A stretch of DNA of 64,000 bases from Fulvivirga marina (lineage in GTDB: Bacteria > Bacteroidota > Bacteroidia > Cytophagales > Cyclobacteriaceae): NCBI RefSeq assembly GCF_016775155.1, contig NZ_JAEUGD010000064.1, forward strand, positions 9,430 to 73,429. The letters are read 5' to 3'. The notes beneath the pieces were generated by a model that was given only the letters and a program-made list of their open reading frames with translations, was not told the origin of the DNA and made no database searches. The position numbers and the translations under genes are program-made. Within the stretch, counting starts at the first letter, position 1. Each line of letters starts with the position of its first letter. Positions 58,001 through 64,000 of this stretch are shown piece after piece.

Positions 58001-58875
58001 TTGTGACTAATGTTGATTTTTGGAATACTGATTTGTCAGTAGAGCAAATGAAGGATGCAAGTAACCTGTTTAAAAGCAGAATCAATTCCACTTCCTTAAA
58101 TTCAATATTAGAAGGATTTAATTACATTGACCAGAATTCTGGAGAGCAAGACTTTGATATTTTTAATATACAAACATCTGAGGACTACAGTACTTTGTAT
58201 TCTGATTATGAAAAAATACATAAGAGAGTAAAATACTTAGTAAATGAGTTATGGTTTAAAAACAATATAACACAAGAATTTCTAAAGGAATTGCAGACTG
58301 ACGTGCCGCTACAGTGTCAAGCAACTATAGAAGGTATTAATTTATTGATGGCAGAAGTACAAAATCAAAAAAAATTAATCGAAACGGGGTATGGAAGGGC
58401 TTTTTTGTGGAGTTTAAATTTTAAAGAGGAGTTGAATTATTACAAGACATATTTCAGTGCTCTTAATCAAACTTTGACATCGTATAAATCAGCTTATCAG
58501 CTAATATTAAGTGAGATTAACGAGACTAAAGATCCTGGGTATCTTCCTTCATATTTTGATATTACCTATGACCTCAAAAATGTGCCTCAATTTGATACTC
58601 AAAATGTTAGTATGTGCAAGGTTTTTATGGGGCGCTTTAATGAGATATTGTCTCATCGAAAAATGAAGGCAAATTTTTCTGGTTACGTTAGGTGGCTGAA
58701 TGAGAATGGCACGCGAAGTGCAATATTGAGTTTGGGTGAGACTGGATTCTTTAACCTTGACAACAATTTCGTTAAATACTTTTTGAATAGTAATAAGATT
58801 GAATGGGGAGGAGATTGGACCAGAAAGCGAGATTGGATGCATTTTCAACCAAGTGAAGAGTATAGAACTTTTTAA
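55030..58875 (+). CDS. TANFOR-like protein with C-terminal M15 peptidase domain (candidate polymorphic toxin)
   Basis: This 1281-residue protein overlaps the previous stop by four bases (ATGA). After a signal anchor, residues about 38-190 (MYPVNATTQIAPPYSVFISDY) resemble the TANFOR domain of Bacteroidota surface proteins. Fibronectin-like domains run to ~405, then an Asp-rich segment (~505-610). From ~600 the DNA becomes AT-rich. The end is an M15 metallopeptidase: S963-DH965-SFGFAID972 and EWGGDWTRKRD1268-WMH1271-F, giving zinc and catalytic residues as in CwlK/VanY-type peptidoglycan peptidases. About 300 residues separate the two motifs, far more than usual. There is no T9SS signal at the C-terminus. 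Confidence 0.8.
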   Translation: MIQMTKMKNRYQYNYPLIFALLTAIYILTGVAQSAFSQMYPVNATTQIAPPYSVFISDYVAPGSEQLKLNLFLRDLTEPVYDVRLRLVIKGQGVRIETSPTYNPAPITIEGGLSTWLDATDLAPLFESRNLIFSGYSKSEFERYGRLPEGFYQFCFTVYDYRHPEIQLSQQSCQNLWLVRPDPPMLNQPACAAELELNEMQQSVIFQWTPMAISPNSSFTTDYIFRLYEIRSEGRNPADIVLSTNPIYELQTAETSLLYGVAEPPLVPGMEYVWQVQAIDLGGRDRFKNNGYSKICTFRVAENEEPLPEPDEFKAWGLNESMGMASWVPSLEPDGYTVEYRLADNPQAEWFVEELQLPPDAQLADSMYVVLQDLMAQTAYEVRIGSKRGAFVSSWTETKRFTTYPPRVFACGDPQEVQQPLNTTPLISAIRGEVFTVGDFNMRLTKVTGGDGVFSGYGSVETPFLGFNLAVKFDNIRVNELYQVVDGEVIALSDGIDGLIETWEGDGDAGSDDGDDNTDDENSDTNNDFDGVDIDYDGEISDVTVGDDGVIVVTDENGMQHTYEQPVDPETGEKEDVRFTDGSGDTWVVDGEGNVTQGNSNVTDDETIDTEKELIKEALEYFKQEITTYLENNGKGPLDEVLLRRIQSLPDCLPKDEEKLQAILGKIDDLINEPDNLLVLIKEDDINGPQVELMVDQLKGKRPPYSSELSEEQWDQLVQILCPYLVEEEERPELVTIVPINDDQFASGIDNDKLEITYSIKATEKYPLQYAKLEVYKKDGTLVYVNKEDIKIGENLSFKWDGKMNQGDKNGKYIRHDMSPFKVKIVASRLENFTDNFTVYTSGKVYPYVDEWMDASDEIKERIFINNAPIGTTKFQYYIMLRDDMVENIGIENINSGPLNYMDKNDTTFMFLGKKIATHKNYRPILEEIEAKMKSAGDYSMYKNKYSIIDYGIRFMNHSRTISDHSFGFAIDIDPLKNPQIYEKMNLFFKVVTNVDFWNTDLSVEQMKDASNLFKSRINSTSLNSILEGFNYIDQNSGEQDFDIFNIQTSEDYSTLYSDYEKIHKRVKYLVNELWFKNNITQEFLKELQTDVPLQCQATIEGINLLMAEVQNQKKLIETGYGRAFLWSLNFKEELNYYKTYFSALNQTLTSYKSAYQLILSEINETKDPGYLPSYFDITYDLKNVPQFDTQNVSMCKVFMGRFNEILSHRKMKANFSGYVRWLNENGTRSAILSLGETGFFNLDNNFVKYFLNSNKIEWGGDWTRKRDWMHFQPSEEYRTF

Positions 58876-58882
58876 TATAGAT

Positions 58883-59974
58883 ATGAAGATAATATTTAGT
58901 GTTTTTTTAAGCCTGTGTGCGTTGCATATAAACGCTCAAAATGCAGAAATAAAACCCATAAATTATTTCGCAAAATTGATCTGGCAAAATGATTTGGATT
59001 TCAAAGAAGTCTTACCTGCTGTAAAAGGGAATTACGCTCATTTGTACGGCAGTATTTTGGATGTCACTACAGGCGCAAAATTGAGCAGCGAAGGGAATGT
59101 GGGTGTGTTTTCAGATCAATACATTGTCTATAGTACGGATTTGAAATTACATGCTTTAAGTCTGGAGGTTAATGGAGATAGTATTGAGAACACAAGGAAA
59201 AGGGCTTATTACATAGGTGAAAACAAAATCCATTCTGTTAAGGACAGTATTTGGGTAGACATTGTTGATGATTATTTAATAGAAGGAATAAACCTAAAAA
59301 CAAATGCCAAGTTATGGCAAACCAAATCAGATTCGAGAATATTTAATTGTCCAATTATTAATGGAGACCGGGTCTTGGTAGTAAATGAATCAACATTGAT
59401 GATTTTAAATAAACGTAATGGTAATCCGGTAAGTAGATATTCAATTGGTGGCAAAGTATTGTCAGGAATGAAAATTTCCGACGACTGTGTATATATGGTG
59501 GTTAAGGATATTGGATTGGTTGCATTTGATTTAATGAAAAATGAAGTTATCTGGACTTATCCTTTGGGGCGTTATGCGAGTAAAAAGAATAGAATAGCTT
59601 ATGATGATAGATATGTGTATGTAACTGATAATTCGCTGTTCGCATTGGATAAGGAAAGCGGTGTGCTAAAATGGACTATTGACGAAACGGACAATGGCTA
59701 TATTGAAAAAACCGAATTAACGGTTATAAAAGATTTTCTACTTTTTTATTTATACGAGGAGGGAGACCAGTTCTTAACTGTGGCAGATAAAAAGAGTGGT
59801 AGTATAATATATCAAGGACTTAATTCTGCTTTAATAGGCAAAGACTCAGAAGTTAATGATTACGAAACTAATGAAAATAGGATGATGATGCATTTTAGTA
59901 GTGAAGTAGTTAATGGTGATATAATCATAGGTGTTCTAGATGATAAGATCTATGGGTTTAAATTGATGAAATAG
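58883..59974 (+). CDS. Secreted PQQ-type propeller protein, candidate immunity
   Basis: This 363-residue protein starts seven bases after the toxin-like gene. The signal peptide is MKIIFSVFLSLCALHINAQ; the frame also opens at 58799 inside the toxin gene, which I reject because it would bury the signal. PQQ/WD-like propeller blades are visible (GIGLVAFDLMKNEVIWTYPL-type strands, DNSLFALDKESGVLKWTID, KIYGFKLMK). The 60162 product is a paralogue. Position directly behind an M15 peptidase domain and periplasmic targeting suggest that it blocks the peptidase. That role is inference. Confidence 0.72.
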   Translation: MKIIFSVFLSLCALHINAQNAEIKPINYFAKLIWQNDLDFKEVLPAVKGNYAHLYGSILDVTTGAKLSSEGNVGVFSDQYIVYSTDLKLHALSLEVNGDSIENTRKRAYYIGENKIHSVKDSIWVDIVDDYLIEGINLKTNAKLWQTKSDSRIFNCPIINGDRVLVVNESTLMILNKRNGNPVSRYSIGGKVLSGMKISDDCVYMVVKDIGLVAFDLMKNEVIWTYPLGRYASKKNRIAYDDRYVYVTDNSLFALDKESGVLKWTIDETDNGYIEKTELTVIKDFLLFYLYEEGDQFLTVADKKSGSIIYQGLNSALIGKDSEVNDYETNENRMMMHFSSEVVNGDIIIGVLDDKIYGFKLMK

Positions 59975-60030
59975 CCTATACCACTAAAGCATGCGTTTAA
60001 ATATCATGATCTTAACTGCATTTACTTTTT

Positions 60031-60065
60031 AGCGTAGCGATCCTAAGACCTAAAATGAAATAGGA
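60031..60065 (+). repeat. Short interspersed repeat, copy 2
   Basis: The segment beginning AGCGTAGCGATCCTAAGACC matches 1514-1548 at 30 of 35 positions, in the same orientation. It sits in the gap between two candidate immunity genes. A perfect small hairpin follows, GTCCG (60088-60092) / CGGAC (60096-60100). Confidence 0.6.
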
Positions 60066-60161
60066 TGTCCGCTCAAAAAGATACAGGGTCCGTGGCGGAC
60101 GCTACCAGGGTGGTTATGAATTCTAGAGCATAGCCAAAGATAAGTTTTAAGAAGAAAACAC

Positions 60162-61334
60162 ATGAGATATACAATTGTAATTGCATTTAGCTTGTTATTT
60201 TCATCTAAGGGAACAGCACAAGTGATAACCAATATTTATGCTAATAAAAGTCTTGCTGAAATACTTGAGCCAAAATGGGAGTTCTCTTATGAACAGAATG
60301 ATTACTCAGCATATTTTATCAAGCGTGTTCTGGTTAAAAATGACTTGCTTATTCATCATTTTAATATGGATTTTGTGGTGGACTTGAAGACCTCTAAGCT
60401 GCTGTTTTTCTCAAACATTGTAGATCAGCAAGTAATCAAATCGAGGTTACCGGATAGCCTTTTGGTATATGACTTGATGGATAAAATAGTGATAAAAAAT
60501 ATTTATACAGGTGAAATTTTTCTCAATAAGCGTAAATATAAAAAGTTTGGTTTTATAAGTGATGGAGACTTTCCTTATTTATTAAAGGATTCTGTTCTAT
60601 GCTATTTAGAAGATAAAAACAAACTATTTGGCTTTAACCCCTTTACCAAAGAGCAGGTGTGTAAGAAGGAGTTTCCAGAAACGGTTTATACCTTTCAAGA
60701 GTATAATCAAAACCTGATCAATCTGACCACCCGAACCTCTTTTTATCAACTGGATAAAAGTACTGGTGAAATACTTTGGACTCTTCCAATTATTACCGAA
60801 GGAAAGTCCTCATTAAATGGTGGCCTGAACAGACAAGACAATAAGCTTTACCTTTGGGCAGAATCATTTGGGTTGAATGTAGTGAACCTGGAAACACGAC
60901 AAATAGAGTCCACATGGCTGGCTGGTCGTGATAACTCGGAATTTACTATGCAAATGATATTTGACGGAGACAGTATTTTTGCCCGAACCCCTATGAATGT
61001 GTATTGCATCAGCAAAACCTCTGGGGAAGTATATTGGGTATCGGAGGATGTAAAAATAGTCTCGGAAATCACCCTTACAGATGATTATATTTTCTTTGAA
61101 CAATATGGTAGGGAAAGCCTTGCAGGCGTAATAACCGCATTAAACCGTCATACACACAAAATTGAATATGCTCAGTTTACTTCTGAGAAATATCCCCCGG
61201 AAGATCCAGATAATTACATCCTTCAGAATCGACTAGACCTTACCCGTTTTCGATTTTTGGATCGCCCTTATCAGGATAAGTATTTGTTAGGCGATGATGG
61301 AAGTAATGTTTATTGTTTTGAGATTTTGAAATGA
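60162..61334 (+). CDS. Secreted PQQ-type propeller protein, second candidate immunity
   Basis: This 390-residue protein has a signal peptide (MRYTIVIAFSLLFSSKGTAQ). Propeller blades are visible (FYQLDKSTGEILWTLPI, VYCISKTSGEVYWVSEDV) and the end NVYCFEILK parallels KIYGFKLMK of the 58883 product. The two appear to be diverged paralogues. The 187-base gap before it holds the interspersed repeat. It overlaps the next gene by four bases (ATGA), so it is co-translated with the YARHG protein. A periplasmic immunity or accessory role is inferred. Confidence 0.72.
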   Translation: MRYTIVIAFSLLFSSKGTAQVITNIYANKSLAEILEPKWEFSYEQNDYSAYFIKRVLVKNDLLIHHFNMDFVVDLKTSKLLFFSNIVDQQVIKSRLPDSLLVYDLMDKIVIKNIYTGEIFLNKRKYKKFGFISDGDFPYLLKDSVLCYLEDKNKLFGFNPFTKEQVCKKEFPETVYTFQEYNQNLINLTTRTSFYQLDKSTGEILWTLPIITEGKSSLNGGLNRQDNKLYLWAESFGLNVVNLETRQIESTWLAGRDNSEFTMQMIFDGDSIFARTPMNVYCISKTSGEVYWVSEDVKIVSEITLTDDYIFFEQYGRESLAGVITALNRHTHKIEYAQFTSEKYPPEDPDNYILQNRLDLTRFRFLDRPYQDKYLLGDDGSNVYCFEILK

Positions 61335-62656
61335 TTAGGTATATAACATTATTAATGTTGCTTCTGCTAGGAAGTTTGGTTGGGTCTGCTCAATCAATAG
61401 AAGAATACTTTGGCGTAGAGGATAATAGCAAAAACTCACTTTTTGTGCGGCTAAATGATATTAAAGTTATTGAGAGCATAGATGAAAAATTCAACTATCA
61501 AAATAAGCTGACTCTCTTTAACAGAAATCAAAAAATAGATTCTCTATCGTATGACAATGAAAATGTATTGAAGTTGCCATATACTATTTCTGAAGAATCC
61601 GGCAAAATATTTTTATGTTATTCCAATGAACTTAAAGGTTACCAAAAGTTGAGCATTGGAGGCAAAACACTGGAACTCCATGATTTATACTTAGATGATT
61701 CTTTAATTTTCATTGAGCGTCAATACAATCATGCATATTATTCAAATAAAGTACTTAATAGCTACGGAAGTGAAGATCCTGTCGAAGTAGGAGGCCAAGT
61801 CCTTTACCGACAAAATATAATTAGTCGCACTTTTGAACTTTTATATGACTTTTACAAAATTCCAGAGATAAAGGACTACGAGACCTGGGCTCCTGTTGTA
61901 CCATATATTACAGACGTGTTCCAAGTTGGCGATTCCAATGATAAAATATTGATCGAAACAGGAATATTCGATGGAGGGCTGATGAGTCTAAATTATTTCA
62001 TACTTAACGTTTCTTCTGGACAAGTTGAGAATATTACAAGAACCGAAAATTTTCAAAAGATAACTGTTGATCCAAAGGAGAATCTCGTCAATCATATTGA
62101 CTTTAAACGTCTCTATTTTGAACCTCAGATAGGAAGTTACTTTTTAATGGATGCCTCTGATACTTTGGCATATTTCACTGCTGATTTTTCCGAAGGTACC
62201 GCAAGGTGGGAGCAAGACGCATTTGTGATTAATAAAGACTATCAAATTGTTGACAGAGCTTTGAAAAGGGATTTGTATGAAGTTGGTTTTGTTATTGAAG
62301 ATAAAAAATCATGGTATAGAATTAGGTCAGCTTCGGATTCTACTTTATTGGATTTTAATATTCAGTTGAGATATCCAATGGAGAAGGCTTTCTATAATAT
62401 TTATTACGATCTCCTGTTGAACAAAGAATCCCTAGCCAACGTGGATATACATGAGCTATCAATTCTAAAAAATTTCATTTTTGCCAAGCATAACTATCAG
62501 TTTCAGTCCTCATTTTATCAAGCATATTTTAATACTTTTTCTTTTTACAACTCCAAAGAAAGCAAAAAACATAGAAGAAAGGATGTTAATAATCTTCTTA
62601 CAGAAATGGATAAAAAAAATCTGGATGTAATCTTAAAGAAGATTAGAGATTTATAG
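61331..62656 (+). CDS. Secreted YARHG-domain protein
   Basis: This 441-residue protein has a signal peptide (MIRYITLLMLLLLGSLVGSAQ). The C-terminal ~70 residues match the YARHG domain: LKNFIFAKHNYQFQSSFYQAY, then DVNNLLTEMDKKNLDVILKK. YARHG domains are extracytoplasmic and of unsettled function. The central ~300 residues are beta-rich and not recognised. The next gene is a close paralogue, with near-identical DNA at the 3-prime end, pointing to recent tandem duplication. In context it is a candidate immunity protein or orphan immunity copy. Confidence 0.75.
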   Translation: MIRYITLLMLLLLGSLVGSAQSIEEYFGVEDNSKNSLFVRLNDIKVIESIDEKFNYQNKLTLFNRNQKIDSLSYDNENVLKLPYTISEESGKIFLCYSNELKGYQKLSIGGKTLELHDLYLDDSLIFIERQYNHAYYSNKVLNSYGSEDPVEVGGQVLYRQNIISRTFELLYDFYKIPEIKDYETWAPVVPYITDVFQVGDSNDKILIETGIFDGGLMSLNYFILNVSSGQVENITRTENFQKITVDPKENLVNHIDFKRLYFEPQIGSYFLMDASDTLAYFTADFSEGTARWEQDAFVINKDYQIVDRALKRDLYEVGFVIEDKKSWYRIRSASDSTLLDFNIQLRYPMEKAFYNIYYDLLLNKESLANVDIHELSILKNFIFAKHNYQFQSSFYQAYFNTFSFYNSKESKKHRRKDVNNLLTEMDKKNLDVILKKIRDL

Positions 62657-62717
62657 TCTTTTCTTTAATTAAGAAGAACAGATGCTCATCGTCAATAAAA
62701 AGATTGTTTACGCTGGT

Positions 62718-64000
62718 ATGATTAAAATTATAGCTAATATTTTGCTTTTATCGCTGTTTCTATCACAGGTAAATATTTATGCACAAATTTCCAATGAGGA
62801 ATACTATAACTACCTTGAAGATTCGAACATTCACGAACAAATTGAGTTGGAAGACTTACAGATTTCTTATGAAAGAGATAACACATATAGGTATAAATCG
62901 ATTTTGTACCTAAAATCTGACACTACTGTTTTGGATTCATCGGCTTTTGATAACGGGTACGTTCAATTTCATGAAGCCATTAATCCAGGAGATAGGTTTA
63001 ATGCATGGTATATAAACAAGGATGCGAATCAGTCATTAAACATCTTTATCCTTCAAAATAAGTTTCAATCTAATCAAATTTCAGGTTTAGATACTTTATA
63101 CCTTTTTGAATACCTGTACGGGTATAACTATTTTGTAGACAAATATATATATGTAAATACCGAAGGAGAGAGATGCGAAGGGCATGGTTTTAAGTTATAT
63201 CGGGGAGCATTTGGAGAAAACGGAATAGACATGCTATTTGACTTTTATCAATTGGAAGAAATAAAATCTTATGAAAGTTGGTCTCCATATTTGCCATTAG
63301 TCACCAAACTATATTCTATTGGTAGAAATAATAAGATTTTGGTGGAAACCGGAATATTTGATGGAGGGTTGACAGATCTTAATTATTTTATACTTGATAC
63401 ACGAGCAAATGAAGTACAGAATATTACTCAAACATCCAATTTTCAAACGTTAGTATCTGATCCCAAAAAGCACCTTGTAAATTATCCTCATTACAAGCAC
63501 TTAAGTTTTGAGCCAAAGATTGGTAATGGCTTCATTGTTGATTGCTCTGATACCTTGGCCTACTTTAGTTCTGACTTTCACGAAAGTGATGCCCGATGGG
63601 ATCAGGATGCTTTTGTAATGGACAAGAGGTATAAGATCATAGGGAGGGTGTTAAAACGCAAAATTGGGATAGTAGGTTATACATTCCGCAGTAATGAAAA
63701 GTTCTATAGAGTTAGGTCTAATGTTAACGGCTCAACTGGTGATTTTGATTTACAGTTAAAATACCCCATGGAGAGAGCATTTTATAACCTTTACTATGAT
63801 AGTCTACTAAATCGAAATGCAGTGGTCGATCTTAATCTAAATGAACTGTTGATTCTAAAGAATTTTATTTTTGCCAAGCATAACTATCAATTTAACTCTC
63901 CATTTTATCAGGCATTTTTCAACACTTTCACTTTTTATAGCTCCAAAGAAAGCAAGAAACAGAGAAGAAAAGATGTTAATGGTCTTCTAACTGAAATGGA
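62718..64000 (+). CDS. Secreted YARHG-domain protein, paralogue (cut by window end)
   Basis: The first ~427 residues are present with no stop before the window edge; about 20 residues are probably missing. The signal peptide is MIKIIANILLLSLFLSQVNIYAQ. An in-frame ATG at 62682 with a purine-rich AAGAAGAACAG upstream could add 12 residues. It aligns with the 61331 product along its length (ETGIFDGGL, DTLAYF, FIFAKHNYQF, SKESKK, LLTEM), clearest at the YARHG end. It is part of the tandem candidate immunity array. Confidence 0.75.
   Translation, partial: MIKIIANILLLSLFLSQVNIYAQISNEEYYNYLEDSNIHEQIELEDLQISYERDNTYRYKSILYLKSDTTVLDSSAFDNGYVQFHEAINPGDRFNAWYINKDANQSLNIFILQNKFQSNQISGLDTLYLFEYLYGYNYFVDKYIYVNTEGERCEGHGFKLYRGAFGENGIDMLFDFYQLEEIKSYESWSPYLPLVTKLYSIGRNNKILVETGIFDGGLTDLNYFILDTRANEVQNITQTSNFQTLVSDPKKHLVNYPHYKHLSFEPKIGNGFIVDCSDTLAYFSSDFHESDARWDQDAFVMDKRYKIIGRVLKRKIGIVGYTFRSNEKFYRVRSNVNGSTGDFDLQLKYPMERAFYNLYYDSLLNRNAVVDLNLNELLILKNFIFAKHNYQFNSPFYQAFFNTFTFYSSKESKKQRRKDVNGLLTEM

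Noticed and set aside
58799-58882. Upstream start of the first propeller gene inside the toxin-like gene
   Set aside because: It would place a signal peptide 28 residues into the protein; ATG 58883 fits both signal peptide and operon spacing.
1-64000. CRISPR arrays, tRNA or rRNA genes, complete insertion sequences or phage genes
   Set aside because: No regularly spaced direct repeats, no recognisable tRNA arms or rRNA segments, and no transposase, integrase or phage structural proteins were seen.

Overview
The window reads as chromosomal DNA from a free-living member of the Bacteroidota, most likely a Cytophagales bacterium (Fulvivirga-like; this placement is an impression, not a test). The evidence is type IX secretion (T9SS) sorting domains on three proteins, SprB repeats, two-component-regulator propeller kinases, DUF3857/transglutaminase proteins, promoters with a TAnnTTTG -7 box, and moderately AT-rich DNA. 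No rRNA, tRNA, CRISPR array or intact insertion sequence was seen.

Layout. 0-1.8 kb: four tiny accessory genes (one an HTH protein) behind inverted repeats, then a gene-free patch with a short interspersed repeat. 1.8-8 kb: a TetR regulator divergent from a transglutaminase-like protein with two perfect operators between them, a T9SS-exported lipase-like protein, a protein of unknown family, an alpha/beta hydrolase, a LytTR response regulator and a possible small RNA. 8-11.6 kb: a large TraB-type secreted protein. 11.7-24.6 kb: a sulfur-compound oxidation and detoxification locus with two persulfide dioxygenase-rhodanese fusions, a single rhodanese, a TauE/SafE permease, two YeeE/YedE permeases, a TsdA-like thiosulfate dehydrogenase, a porin and a Crp/Fnr regulator. 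It is interrupted by a convergent DUF3857 gene pair. Four transcription units in it carry the same GTAAC-N4-GTTAC dyad, three of them at an identical distance from a -7 box. 25.2-28.3 kb: a MacAB-like adaptor/permease/ATPase operon. 28.3-32 kb: a second DUF3857 pair. 32.1-35.2 kb: an AraC regulator divergent from an acetaldehyde-type aldehyde dehydrogenase and DUF779. 35.2-43.8 kb: a minimal T9SS-tagged protein, a truncated sodium symporter gene, two sensor kinases and a FUSC-family membrane protein.

44.4-64 kb is the most interesting part. Four very large, tightly packed genes encode an unclassified beta-rich protein, a fibronectin type III protein, a SprB-repeat protein with a T9SS signal, and a TANFOR-like protein. 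The TANFOR-like protein has a GC-richer N-terminal half followed by an AT-rich C-terminal half that ends in an M15 peptidoglycan peptidase domain. Immediately downstream are four signal-peptide proteins in two paralogous pairs (PQQ-type propellers, then YARHG-domain proteins). This is the architecture expected of a polymorphic toxin with an exchangeable C-terminal warhead and periplasmic immunity proteins. The last gene runs off the window.
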